A stretch of 22,633 nucleotides of DNA from Gemmatimonadota bacterium (GTDB lineage: Bacteria; Latescibacterota; UBA2968; UBA8231), in the NCBI GenBank assembly GCA_009840005.1, contig VXOR01000102.1:3155-25787 (forward strand). The letters run 5' to 3'. A program made the position numbers and the translations under genes. Numbering within the stretch: the stretch's first letter is position 1; each line of letters opens with the position of its first letter. Under the pieces are notes generated by a model, which was not told the origin of the DNA, did not search any database, and saw only the letters and a list, made by a program, of their open reading frames with translations. Positions 15,330-22,633 of this stretch are shown here, piece by piece.

Positions 15330-16979
15330 ATGAAGGCCCTTAGCCGCCGGCAATTTTTCGGCGCCCTCGCCGCTGGTAGCTGGGCCGCATGGAGCAGTTG
15401 CTCGTCCGACCAGCAGCGGCGGCGAATTCCTGGGCGGATCGTCAACGAGGGACCGCCGCGTGGGCACCTGCTGCGCGATGTGCATTCTTGGGAGGACTTT
15501 GACGCGGCAGACCACGCCTGCGATGTCGCTATTGTCGGAGGTGGGATTTCTGGCTTGGCTGCGGCGTGGAAGTTGCGTCGGTCGGGGGTGGAGCGGATTC
15601 TCCTCCTCGACCTCGAAGACCAGCTAGGAGGCACCAGTCGCAGCGGCCAATGGGGCGACCAGATATTTCCCTGGGGCGCTCACTACATCAACATCCCTCC
15701 TGCCGAAGCCGACTGCATCCACGAAATACTGCAAGATCTAGGCGTCATCGACGGCTACGACGCGGCGAATAAGCCGCTGGTTGCCGCTGGGACGATGCTG
15801 CGCTGGCCGCATGAACGGCTGTTCTATCGGGGTCGCTGGACCGATGGATTAGATCCGTTTATCGACGCATCGAGCCGGGAGCGCGAAGCGTTGTTGCGCT
15901 TTGAAGACGCGATGCTGCGCTGGACCTTGCATCGCGGTCGGGATGGCCGCCGGGCCTTTGCCATGCCGTTGCGCTACAGCACGGCCGATTCACGGGTGCG
16001 GCGTTTGGACCAGATCAGTATGGCCCAGTACCTCCGCGAAGAAGGATGGCACGATGACCGGCTCCGCTGGCTGGTCGATTACGCCTGTCGAGACGACTAC
16101 GGCAGCACAGCAGCCCAGGTCTCGGCTTGGGCCGGGATTCACTATTATGCCTGTAGGTTCTACGACTACCGGATCGAGGAGGCGTATCCAGCCCACACGC
16201 TGACGTGGCCCGAGGGCAACGGGCACCTCGTTACGCAACTCGCTAATAGGTTGGGGAAGAACGAAATAAAGCGACAGGCTCTAGTGGCTCGTCTAGCCGA
16301 GGAGCGGTCGCAGGTGCGGTTGGGATACATCGACTTGACCACTGGGGAAAAGCGACAACTGACCGCTCGGGCCGTGGTGTACGCTGGCAAGCTCCACACA
16401 GCTCCCTACGCGATTGTAGACCTGCCGGATGCACAGGCCAAAGCTATGGCGGCTATCGAATATAGCCCTTGGCTGGTAGCGGCGATTTTCCTCAAAGAGC
16501 CGCTTGCTGCCTCGCAGACGACTTGGGACAATGTCTTGTACGACAGCCCGTCACTGGGCTATGTGGTCGCCGACCACCAGCAGGGCGGGGGCGGTCGCGT
16601 GTTGCTGTACTATTGGCCCTTTGTCGATCAACTCGCGGACGCCCGGCACGCCTTGCTCGCGCAGGACCATTCATTCTGGACCGAACAGATCATGGCCGAT
16701 TTGCGCCGAGTTCACCCGGAGCTAGACGACCTCGTAGAGCGCGTTGATCTATATCGCTGGGGGCACGGGATGATGCGGCCCAGTCCTGGGTTGCTTTGGG
16801 GGCCGATGGCTGGTTGGCGGCAGCAGCCAATGGAGCGAATATTTTTTGCTTCGTGCGATGCGACTGGGCTGCCCCTGTGCGAAGAAGCCATATTTTCCGG
16901 TATTCTGGCGGCGGAGCAAGCTATGGACTGCCTCGGCGTGGCGTATCCCTCCTCGCTGGGAGGGCTTGCGGATGCCTAG
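15330..16979 (+). CDS. Tat-exported FAD-dependent amine oxidase-like flavoprotein
   Basis: The 549-residue product from ATG 15330 begins with a twin-arginine signal (LSRRQFFGALAAG), implying export of a folded, cofactor-bound enzyme. An upstream in-frame ATG (15303) is possible but is encoded by a dispersed repeat. The FAD-binding beta-alpha-beta motif DVAIVGGGISGLAAAW has its GxGxxG at 70-75, followed by an acidic strand end (LLLDLEDQLGG) as in the NAD(P)-binding-like/amine oxidoreductase family (polyamine and monoamine oxidases, phytoene desaturase-like). A C-terminal FAD signature is less clear (ASCDATGLPLCEEAIFSG). It overlaps the following spermidine-synthase-like gene by 8 bp, so it may oxidise a polyamine or related amine (inference). 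A Cys at 24 after the signal core is not a convincing lipobox. Confidence 0.75.
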   Translation: MKALSRRQFFGALAAGSWAAWSSCSSDQQRRRIPGRIVNEGPPRGHLLRDVHSWEDFDAADHACDVAIVGGGISGLAAAWKLRRSGVERILLLDLEDQLGGTSRSGQWGDQIFPWGAHYINIPPAEADCIHEILQDLGVIDGYDAANKPLVAAGTMLRWPHERLFYRGRWTDGLDPFIDASSREREALLRFEDAMLRWTLHRGRDGRRAFAMPLRYSTADSRVRRLDQISMAQYLREEGWHDDRLRWLVDYACRDDYGSTAAQVSAWAGIHYYACRFYDYRIEEAYPAHTLTWPEGNGHLVTQLANRLGKNEIKRQALVARLAEERSQVRLGYIDLTTGEKRQLTARAVVYAGKLHTAPYAIVDLPDAQAKAMAAIEYSPWLVAAIFLKEPLAASQTTWDNVLYDSPSLGYVVADHQQGGGGRVLLYYWPFVDQLADARHALLAQDHSFWTEQIMADLRRVHPELDDLVERVDLYRWGHGMMRPSPGLLWGPMAGWRQQPMERIFFASCDATGLPLCEEAIFSGILAAEQAMDCLGVAYPSSLGGLADA

Positions 16980-18489
16980 GCTGGGTGCGCTGTTTTTGCT
17001 GGTAGCCATTTTTTCGGCCGCGGTCTGCGCCATCGTCTATCAGCTCCTCATCGGCAGTGTGTCGTCCTACTTCCTCGGCAATAGCGTCGAGCAGTTTTCC
17101 CTGACCATCGGCTTTTTTCTCGCTGCGATGGGGCTTGGCTCTTGGCTTTCGCGTTTTGTCGCCGACGACTTGCTGTTGACGCGACTAGCCCAGCTAGAGA
17201 TTTGGCTGGGGCTTTTGGGTGGGGTTTCGGTCGGCGTGCTCTACGTGCTCTATGGATACACCGACCACTTTAGGGCCGGTATGTTGGCCTTAAGCACGGC
17301 GATTGGCGCGTTGGTCGGCTTGGAAGTGCCGCTGATCACCCGGCTTTTGCGCGGTCACGGTACGCTGCGTGCGGCGCTGTCGAATGTTTTATCTCTCGAT
17401 TACCTGGGGGCCTTGCTGGCCTCGTTGCTCTTCCCATATATCCTGTTGCCCTTCCTCGGCAGCCTGCATACGGCGTTGGTCGCCGGTTTAGTCAACGCGA
17501 TCCTCGGTCTTGGCGTGGTGTTTGCGTTTAAGGAGGTGCTAGAGCCGCGCACCTTTCGCTGGCTAGGGGCGCAAGCGCTTGCGGTTATTGCGGCCTTGGG
17601 GGCGTTGGCTTGGCAAGGGGAGGGGTTGCGGGTGTGGTGGGAAAGCGACCTCTACGAAGATCGCATCGTCCACAGCGAGCAATCGGCCTACCAGCAAATC
17701 GTCCTGACCCGGCGCGACGAACACCTGCGGCTCTATCTCAACGGGCACTTGCAATTCGCTTCCATTGACGAACACCGCTACCACGAAGCCCTAGTCCATC
17801 CGGCTATGGCGCTGGCTCCCTCTCGCGAAAGGGTTCTCATCATTGGGGGAGGAGACGGGCTGACAGCGCGGGAGGTGCTCAAATACGAGGAGGTCCAGCA
17901 CGTCGATTTAGTCGATCTCGACCCCGCGGTAACGCGGTTGGCCCAGCGCAACATCTACCTGACCCGGCTCAACGACAATGCCTTGAATCGCCGCCAAGTG
18001 AGCGTGATCAACGAAGATGGTTTTGTCTTTTTGCAGCGCGAACACATGCCGTATGGCGCGATACTAATCGACTTGCCGGACCCTCGCGAGGAGAGCTTGG
18101 CCAAACTCTATTCGGTCGAGGCTTATAGGCTGTGCCGCAAGTTGCTCAGCCCGCAAGGCGTCTTGGCGACTCAGGCTTCTAGCCCGTATCACGTACGCGA
18201 GGCGTACTGGAGCATTGCCGCCGCTTTGGAGGGAGCGGGCTTTGCCGTCCACTCTTATCACTTGCACGTGCCCTCTTTTGGCGAGTGGGGGTTCCACTTG
18301 GCGGGACCCGCCGAGCTGGATCCGACCGCGGTCGATTTTGCGGTTCCCACGCGCTATCTCGACCGCCAAGTCTGGAGTGCCCTTGCGGTGTTCGACGGCG
18401 ATATGAGTCGCTTGCCTGTGCAGGCGAACCGACTTGATAGGCCGGTGCTGGCGCGTTATTATCGACAAGGTATGGATACTAAGTTTTGA
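16972..18489 (+). CDS. Membrane-anchored spermidine synthase-like aminopropyltransferase
   Basis: The 505-residue product starts at ATG 16972, which overlaps the end of the flavoprotein gene and has GGGAGGG 8 nt upstream. Residues about 1-215 hold seven or so membrane helices. The C-terminal half is a class I methyltransferase-fold domain of the spermidine synthase type: QSAYQQIVLTRR, then LNGHLQFASIDEHRYHEAL, the nucleotide-binding loop IIGGGDG (G292-G296), VDLVDLDP, and ILIDLPDPREESLAKLYS, which corresponds to the catalytic DSxDP region of SpeE but reads D-L-P-D-P. Soluble SpeE lacks the membrane part; fused forms are known in PspA-associated operons. It likely transfers an aminopropyl group to an amine at the membrane, but the substrate is not determinable from sequence. 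Confidence 0.8.
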   Translation: MPRLGALFLLVAIFSAAVCAIVYQLLIGSVSSYFLGNSVEQFSLTIGFFLAAMGLGSWLSRFVADDLLLTRLAQLEIWLGLLGGVSVGVLYVLYGYTDHFRAGMLALSTAIGALVGLEVPLITRLLRGHGTLRAALSNVLSLDYLGALLASLLFPYILLPFLGSLHTALVAGLVNAILGLGVVFAFKEVLEPRTFRWLGAQALAVIAALGALAWQGEGLRVWWESDLYEDRIVHSEQSAYQQIVLTRRDEHLRLYLNGHLQFASIDEHRYHEALVHPAMALAPSRERVLIIGGGDGLTAREVLKYEEVQHVDLVDLDPAVTRLAQRNIYLTRLNDNALNRRQVSVINEDGFVFLQREHMPYGAILIDLPDPREESLAKLYSVEAYRLCRKLLSPQGVLATQASSPYHVREAYWSIAAALEGAGFAVHSYHLHVPSFGEWGFHLAGPAELDPTAVDFAVPTRYLDRQVWSALAVFDGDMSRLPVQANRLDRPVLARYYRQGMDTKF

Positions 18490-18502
18490 AAGGACATGCC
18501 AG

Positions 18503-19051
18503 ATGGGTTTAAGGAAATGGTTCGGTGGTCGCCAAGACGAGGAAGAACCGACCTATCGGGAGTATTCGCTCAGCACCATGAAAGTGGGCTTTCTAGTCGA
18601 TTACGACCTCAAAACTTGGCAGGTTACAGGCCGTGGAAGCTATGACTACGAAGGCTACAGCACTGAGGAATGGGAATTGCAGGCCGATGGTCAGGTGCGC
18701 TTCCTCGAACGCGCCGTAGAAGACGGCAAAGCCTATTGGACTTTAACGCGGTCGATTGGCATCAACGAAATCGAAGGCGATATTGCCGCGGAGATCATTG
18801 CCGATGGCGACCCGCCTGAAACTGTCCGGTTTGAGGGTGATGAATACGTGGGGAGCACGAGCGACGCGGGCCTGTATCGCAAAGACAGCACCGATGCGGA
18901 GCGCGAGTTTGTCAACTGGTCGTTTGAGGGGGAAGAGGGCAAAGTGCTTTTTATCAGCCAGTGGGGCGAGCGCGAATTTGCCGCATACGCAGGCTTGGAA
19001 GTAGAAGAATACCAATTCACCGACATCCTGCCGGTGGAGGAGGGCACTTGA
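18503..19051 (+). CDS. DUF4178 protein
   Basis: The 182-residue cytosolic-looking product begins at ATG 18503, with AAAGGA upstream, 13 nt after the synthase gene. The core EYSLSTMKVGFLVDYDLKTW, then QVTGRGSYDYEG, EEWEL and TRSIGINEIEGD, matches the DUF4178 pattern. This domain of unknown biochemistry repeatedly occurs next to spermidine-synthase-like, DUF350 and PspA genes. The protein is acidic and beta-rich in appearance, with no signal peptide or membrane helix. The next gene begins 1 nt after its stop, so the two are probably translationally linked. Confidence 0.75.
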   Translation: MGLRKWFGGRQDEEEPTYREYSLSTMKVGFLVDYDLKTWQVTGRGSYDYEGYSTEEWELQADGQVRFLERAVEDGKAYWTLTRSIGINEIEGDIAAEIIADGDPPETVRFEGDEYVGSTSDAGLYRKDSTDAEREFVNWSFEGEEGKVLFISQWGEREFAAYAGLEVEEYQFTDILPVEEGT

Positions 19052-19052
19052 A

Positions 19053-19754
19053 ATGGCTTGGCGCGTAGCGGCCTTGGCGTTGTGGGGCCTGATCGCCTGC
19101 GGGTCAAAAGACCCGGTGCGAGAGCTAATACGCGACTTAGATCGCTATCCCGAGTATTCCCTGATCGTCGATGATACTCGCATCGAAGGCTCGTTTTTTC
19201 CCGACTACGCCCTGCGCTTTCAGGTGTTGACCGCTGCGGGACAGCGCGTTGCCGGGCGCGATACCATCGTGTACGAGGAGCGCCGTACCGATTGGATGGA
19301 AGTCCGCGAAGAGACCTTTTACCGCTACGAAAAGTATGTCGGCATGGTCGTGGCTTCCAAATCGCTTGACGGCCGCCGCACCGGCACCAGTCAAGCGCAC
19401 CCGCCCGGCTATCAATACGTCGGCAATCCCCAGTACGGATTTTGGGGCGGCGGTGGATTTTGGCAATTTTACGGCCAGTACGCGCTGATGAGCCACTTAA
19501 TGGGGGGATGGGGCGTTGGCCGGGGCGATTGGGAGGACTACCGCCGCAACCGGGAAAGGGGTCGTCCGTACTACGGGCCGGTAAAAGGGGGCCGGCCCAC
19601 TTTTGGGTCGCGCGGCTCGCAGACCCAAAAGACGCGACCGCAATTCTACCAGCGCCAGCAAAGCCGTCGCCAAGCCTTTAGTGGTCAAGTCAAAAACCGT
19701 ATGGGCCGCACCACCTCCGGGTGGGGACGCGGTTCCTCGCGCTTTGGAAAATAG
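19053..19754 (+). CDS. Lipoprotein with Gly/Arg/Gln-rich tail, unknown function
   Basis: The 233-residue product carries a short lipoprotein signal, MAWRVAALALWGLIACGS, with lipobox LIAC and lipidated Cys16. D20 lies four residues after the Cys, so outer-membrane sorting is likely but not certain. The middle (about 25-110) is a soluble domain with alternating charged and aromatic residues. The C-terminal half becomes glycine-, tyrosine- and tryptophan-rich (FWGGGGFWQFYGQY), then arginine/glutamine/serine-rich to the end (GWGRGSSRFGK). In E. coli the YjfJ-YjfL cluster also encodes a predicted lipoprotein (YjfM), so this may be a positional counterpart; no sequence homology is claimed. It ends 10 nt before the DUF350 gene. 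Confidence 0.7.
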   Translation: MAWRVAALALWGLIACGSKDPVRELIRDLDRYPEYSLIVDDTRIEGSFFPDYALRFQVLTAAGQRVAGRDTIVYEERRTDWMEVREETFYRYEKYVGMVVASKSLDGRRTGTSQAHPPGYQYVGNPQYGFWGGGGFWQFYGQYALMSHLMGGWGVGRGDWEDYRRNRERGRPYYGPVKGGRPTFGSRGSQTQKTRPQFYQRQQSRRQAFSGQVKNRMGRTTSGWGRGSSRFGK

Positions 19755-19764
19755 GGGGAACGCA

Positions 19765-20607
19765 GTGGATATTCTAATGACGATGGCTCAGAGCTTAGTC
19801 TATCTCTTAGAGGCTTTTGTCCTGCTCTTTATCGCCAAGCAGATATATGCCCGAGTTTTTCGCCGGGTCGATCTCAAAGATGAACTCTTCGGCCGCAACA
19901 ACCACGCGATGGCCGTTGCAGTGGGCGGTTATTTTTTTGGGATTTGCCTAGCTCTGGGGGGGGCGTTGAGCGGTCCTTCGCTGGGCTGGCAAGCCGATCT
20001 GATTGGCATTGCCCAATACGGCCTCTTATCGATTGTCTTGATGCTCATCGCTGGCGTGCTCTGCGAGCGGGTGCTCTTGCCCCACTTCAATAGTCGTAAA
20101 GAGGTCGTCGAGGATCAGAATATAGGGACGGCCTTTGTCGAGGCAGGGATGCACATTGCCAATGGCCTGATTGTCTTGGCCATTGTACTGGGAGAGGGGC
20201 CGCTGTGGAGTGGCGTGGTTTTCTGGCTACTGGCGCAAGTGGTGCTGGTGGTGGCCGGGCTACTCTACGAGTGGATTACCCCGCATTCGGTTCACCGCGA
20301 ACTAGAACGCGATAATGCCGCGGTCGGCTTGGCGTTCGGCGGTGTGCTGGTGGGCATGGGCAATATCGTCAGCATCGCCGCGGCCGGCGACTACACGGGG
20401 TGGATCGAAAGCCTCAAAATTTTTGGCATGGACGTGGTCTTTGGTTTTGTCGCGCTCTACGCGATCCACAAGTTGACTGATATGCTCTTGGCACCCAGCG
20501 TGCGCTTGGGGGCCGAACAGGTCGAGGAGCAGCCAAATGTAGGGGCCGGGCTGATAGAGGCCTTCGGCTACGTGGGCGGATCGATCCTAATCGTCTGGAT
20601 CTTCTAA
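19765..20607 (+). CDS. DUF350 family membrane protein (duplicated, YjfL-like)
   Basis: The start is GTG 19765, with AGGGGGA placed 6 nt before it; the longer frame from 19603 only overlaps the lipoprotein gene. The 280-residue product has eight predicted membrane helices. Four of them begin with a similar motif, acidic residue then N-x-A-x-G (NNHAMAVAVGG, NIGTAFVEAG, NAAVGLAFGG, NVGAGLIEAFG), the hallmark of DUF350 units. E. coli YjfL, about half this length, has two such units; this protein looks like an internally doubled form. DUF350 proteins are encoded with PspA and polyamine enzymes in many bacteria and have been suggested to act in membrane transport, without proof. The last gene of the operon overlaps the convergent flippase-like gene by 21 bp. 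Confidence 0.8.
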   Translation: MDILMTMAQSLVYLLEAFVLLFIAKQIYARVFRRVDLKDELFGRNNHAMAVAVGGYFFGICLALGGALSGPSLGWQADLIGIAQYGLLSIVLMLIAGVLCERVLLPHFNSRKEVVEDQNIGTAFVEAGMHIANGLIVLAIVLGEGPLWSGVVFWLLAQVVLVVAGLLYEWITPHSVHRELERDNAAVGLAFGGVLVGMGNIVSIAAAGDYTGWIESLKIFGMDVVFGFVALYAIHKLTDMLLAPSVRLGAEQVEEQPNVGAGLIEAFGYVGGSILIVWIF

Positions 20608-21621
20608 ACTGCTTCGCCTGCTCCGATGCCACTGCCACAGCAGAGTTGGGCCGCCAACGAAGACATAGGTCAGCGTTGCTAAAGCATGGGTCAACGTGGC
20701 GCAGGCCAAGGCGGTGGCGAGAGGCACCGAGTAGAGGCGGTGCATGGCTTCGCCGAAGAGGAAGTGATACGAACCGATCGCCCCAGGCGTCGGAATGATC
20801 ACCCCGATGGACGAGATAGCCATGATCGCCAGCGCTGCGGCTGTGTCGAGGTCGTATGTTTGATGCAGGCCCATGCCGATAAAAGCCGCGTACACAATAA
20901 ATACATAGGCTGCATTGAGCAGGACCGAGCTGACGAAAATTTCGAAGTACGCTGTCGGCTGTTGCCGCAGGGCGGAAAGCCCGCCGATGAAGGTCTCGAT
21001 GATTTCGAGGACCCGCTCGCCGCTTCCCCAAGCGCGCCGTGCCAGTAGCGGGCGAATTAAAGCTAAAATTTTTTCCCGATAAACCGATACCAAGACCAAG
21101 GCACCGAGCGCAACTAAGCAGCCGGCTAGGACTAGTAGGCCGACGGTGTCCCGATCGGCACCGCCCGGCATCCAAAGTACGGGCAGGGCAATATCGATAT
21201 AGACGATGAGCCAGAACAAGACGATGAGCCAAAACAGATCGAGAATGCGCTCCACCACTATCGTGGCCATCAAGGCGCTGATGCTCGCCCCGGTGGTCCA
21301 CTTGAGACTGACACACCGCAGAACCTCGCCTGAGCGCGGCACGACCACATTGGCCGCATAGCATATAGCTAAGGCGAGCGACGCGTTGAGATTACTTACC
21401 TGCGGTGCAAAGGGTCGCATCAGGACCTGCCAGCGCCAAGCCCGCAAGACTAAGGTCCCCAGTGTTGCGACGCACATGACCGCGGCCCAAGCCGGTGAAA
21501 TGCCGGTCATGGCATTCCAGAGTTCGCCGCGGTTTATCCCCTCAAAGGCCCAATAAATAAAAAGCCCCATTAGGCCTAAGCTCAGCCCGTACTGGAGGGC
21601 TTGTTTCAGCATCTTGTGCAT
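20587..21621 (-). CDS. Flippase-like integral membrane protein (LPG synthase TM region/UPF0104 family)
   Basis: The 344-residue product has about eight membrane helices and matches the lysylphosphatidylglycerol synthase transmembrane/AglD-like family: LRAWRWQVLM after the second helix, AANVVVPRSGEVLRCVSL (the family's N-x-x-x-P-x-R-x-GE-x-x-R motif), a VVERILDL helix, and a late STPGAIGS-like segment (here IPTPGAIGSYHF). Members lacking the soluble aminoacyl-transferase domain, as here, are thought to move lipid-linked molecules across the membrane. ATG 21621 is used; no strong ribosome-binding site precedes it. The gene is downstream of cysC on the same strand (76 nt), separated by a weak hairpin. 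Confidence 0.8.
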   Translation of the reverse strand: MHKMLKQALQYGLSLGLMGLFIYWAFEGINRGELWNAMTGISPAWAAVMCVATLGTLVLRAWRWQVLMRPFAPQVSNLNASLALAICYAANVVVPRSGEVLRCVSLKWTTGASISALMATIVVERILDLFWLIVLFWLIVYIDIALPVLWMPGGADRDTVGLLVLAGCLVALGALVLVSVYREKILALIRPLLARRAWGSGERVLEIIETFIGGLSALRQQPTAYFEIFVSSVLLNAAYVFIVYAAFIGMGLHQTYDLDTAAALAIMAISSIGVIIPTPGAIGSYHFLFGEAMHRLYSVPLATALACATLTHALATLTYVFVGGPTLLWQWHRSRRSSLEDPDD

Positions 21622-21635
21622 CGCGCTGGCAAACG

Positions 21636-21662
21636 CAAAACAGGGAATCTGGCGATCCCCTG
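21636..21662 (-). terminator. Weak hairpin/attenuator between cysC and flippase-like gene
   Basis: On the minus strand CAGGGGAT (21655-21662) pairs with ATTCCCTG (21641-21648), one mismatch, 6-nt loop, followed by TTTTGCG. It could partially terminate cysC transcription or reduce read-through. Confidence 0.3.
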
Positions 21663-21697
21663 ATACATGGCGGAAGGAATAGACTGGGTGGGTTTGT

Positions 21698-22318
21698 TCA
21701 AGTCTGTATGGGTTGGATTTTGCCCATCTTTTCTACTAGGTCTATGACCTGCGCGGCCGCCTCCGAGGGCGTTGCTGTGTCGGTTTCGATGACCAATTCA
21801 GGCTTTTCAGGTTCTTCATAAGGATCTGAAACACCGGTAAAATTGGGTATCTCACCGGCTCGGGCTTTTTTGTAGAGGCCCTTGGGGTCGCGCTCCTCAC
21901 ACAGCTCAATTGGGGTATTGACAAAAATTTCGACGAAATCGCCCTCTGCCATTAGCGCCCGTACTCCGTCGCGGTCGGCTCGATAGGGGCTGACAAAGCT
22001 GGCGAGGGTTAGGAAACCCCCATCGACAAAGAGCTTTCCTACCTCGCCGATTCGCCGGATATTTTCCGCCCGGTCGTCAGCAGAAAAGCCCAAGTTTTTG
22101 TTGAGCCCAAAGCGGATGTTGTCGCCGTCTAGCACATAGGCCAAATGACCACTAGCGGCCAAAGCGTGTTCGACAGTATAGGCAATCGTGCTTTTGCCCG
22201 AACTCGGCAAGCCCGTCAACCAGAGCAATACCCCTTGTTGGCGCAACAGGCTTTCTCGTTGCTGGCGGCTGACATGCCCCTCGTGCCGGACGATATTAGT
22301 TGCTTTGATAGTGGTCAA
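21698..22318 (-). CDS. cysC: Adenylylsulfate (APS) kinase
   Basis: The enzyme phosphorylates adenosine 5'-phosphosulfate to PAPS in sulfate activation. The 206-residue product shows the whole family signature: TNIVRHEGHVSRQQRESLL at the N-terminus, P-loop GLPSSGKST (36-44), LDGDNIRFGLNKNLGFS, DDRAENIRRIGEV, and KGLYKKARAGEIPNFTGVSD followed by PYEEP. Length is normal and no CysN/ATP-sulfurylase domain is fused. The start is TTG 22318, with GAGGTGA a few nucleotides upstream; no in-frame ATG precedes the conserved N-terminus. No sulfate assimilation partners are in view; PAPS could serve reduction or sulfation of surface sugars. The neighbouring flippase-like gene would fit a role in envelope glycoconjugates, but that is speculation. 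Confidence 0.95.
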   Translation of the reverse strand: MTTIKATNIVRHEGHVSRQQRESLLRQQGVLLWLTGLPSSGKSTIAYTVEHALAASGHLAYVLDGDNIRFGLNKNLGFSADDRAENIRRIGEVGKLFVDGGFLTLASFVSPYRADRDGVRALMAEGDFVEIFVNTPIELCEERDPKGLYKKARAGEIPNFTGVSDPYEEPEKPELVIETDTATPSEAAAQVIDLVEKMGKIQPIQT

Positions 22319-22436
22319 AGTTCACCTCGTGGGTTTAGAGATACATTCCATAATTCCATAGGAAATTCATAATAACGACCATACGGCCTTAATTCGTCAA
22401 GGAATTGGCAAGTGGTGCGATTGGAGCTATTTTTGA

Positions 22437-22466
22437 TTGACTACTAGTAGTTTATATATTTATACT
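22437..22466 (+). promoter_or_regulatory. Promoter with palindromic spacer for the PorV/PorQ-like gene
   Basis: TTGACT (22437-22442), 18-nt spacer, TATACT (22461-22466), in a distinctly AT-rich stretch 53 nt before the ATG at 22519. The spacer begins inside the perfect palindrome CTACTAGTAG (22441-22450), which could be an operator. Confidence 0.5.
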
Positions 22467-22518
22467 AATATACCATACACAGTACAAGCGCATCTCACCA
22501 AGTGGAGGAGGCAAGCGT

Positions 22519-22633
22519 ATGAAAATTGCAATTAGCATCACTTGCGCGGCCCTGCTGGCAACTGCAAGCGAGGGGGTCGTCAACATTCAGAATGTGGGCT
22601 CGGGTGCCCGCGCTCAGGGTTTGGGCAACAGCT
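22519..22633 (+). CDS. PorV/PorQ-like outer-membrane-associated protein, 3'-truncated by window edge
   Basis: Only the first 38 codons are in the window. GGAGGAGG (22504-22511) lies 7 nt before ATG 22519. MKIAISITCALLATASEG forms a short signal peptide, and NVGSGARAQGLGNS follows. This G-x-G-A-R-A-x-G-(L/M)-G motif directly after the signal is typical of PorV/PorQ-type beta-barrel proteins of the Bacteroidota/Latescibacterota-like lineages, which serve in type IX secretion or as related outer-membrane proteins. The rest of the gene is needed to confirm the barrel. It is divergent from cysC across a 200-bp intergenic region. Confidence 0.6.
   Translation, partial: MKIAISITCAALLATASEGVVNIQNVGSGARAQGLGNS

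Noticed and set aside
19603..19764. Upstream start for the DUF350 protein
   Set aside because: It would overlap the lipoprotein gene by 150 bp in a basic, non-membrane stretch; GTG 19765 has a strong ribosome-binding site.
20414..21364. 316-codon minus-strand frame beside the flippase-like gene
   Set aside because: It is in another frame of the same strand as the clear flippase-like gene, and its composition (Arg/Ser/Pro) is not protein-like.
22361..22420. TTGACG/TATTAT pair as a cysC promoter on the minus strand
   Set aside because: The spacing is about 20 nt, too long to be convincing.

Overview
The window reads as chromosome of an uncultured, GC-rich, Gram-negative bacterium. Evidence: signal peptides and a lipobox, a Tat-dependent flavoprotein, large periplasmic domains, and the start of a PorV/PorQ-type outer-membrane-associated protein at the right edge. 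DUF6785/DUF6784 transporters, long WD40 proteins, M42 peptidases and PorV-like proteins together suggest a lineage such as Latescibacterota, Poribacteria or a PVC relative. That placement is inference. No rRNA, tRNA or CRISPR array was seen.

Layout. (1) 1-1321: 3' part of a WD40-repeat protein on +. (2) 1344-2477: M42-type aminopeptidase on -. (3) 2577-12357: a tightly coupled three-gene membrane operon on +, with an ATGA overlap at each junction: an OPT-like (DUF6785/6784) transporter; a 1467-residue protein joining a degenerate M28 peptidase/PA ectodomain to an FtsX/MacB-type permease; and a second OPT-like membrane protein carrying a zinc-knuckle-like loop, two PDZ-like domains and a calcium-loop motif. 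(4) About 12330-13890: a scar. The end of the third gene plus the start of the J-domain gene exist twice as diverged direct repeats of about 150 bp. Between them lie a 103-bp MITE-like element with 7-bp target duplication, a small secreted acidic protein on -, and two minus-strand terminators. (5) 13806-20607: an eight-gene + strand operon: J-domain protein, CesT/DUF2170-like protein, PspA/IM30 protein, Tat-exported FAD amine-oxidase-like enzyme, membrane spermidine-synthase-like protein, DUF4178 protein, lipoprotein and DUF350 membrane protein. (6) 20587-22318: a flippase-like membrane protein and APS kinase (cysC), both on -. (7) 22519-22633: start of the PorV/PorQ-like gene on +, behind a good promoter.

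How the genes may work together. Region 5 resembles the YjfI-YjfJ(PspA)-YjfL-type envelope-stress clusters that pair PspA with DUF350, DUF4178 and polyamine enzymes. Here it has gained a J-domain protein whose first helix looks like the membrane-binding helix of PspA/Vipp1. This suggests a dedicated co-chaperone for PspA assembly at the membrane. Region 3, beside the aminopeptidase, could capture and import peptides (a non-catalytic peptidase-like ectodomain and two OPT-like permeases), but the substrate is unknown. The remnant of a J-domain gene directly after the third membrane gene implies that regions 3 and 5 were once contiguous, or that a paralogous copy of the junction existed, so the two operons may be functionally linked.
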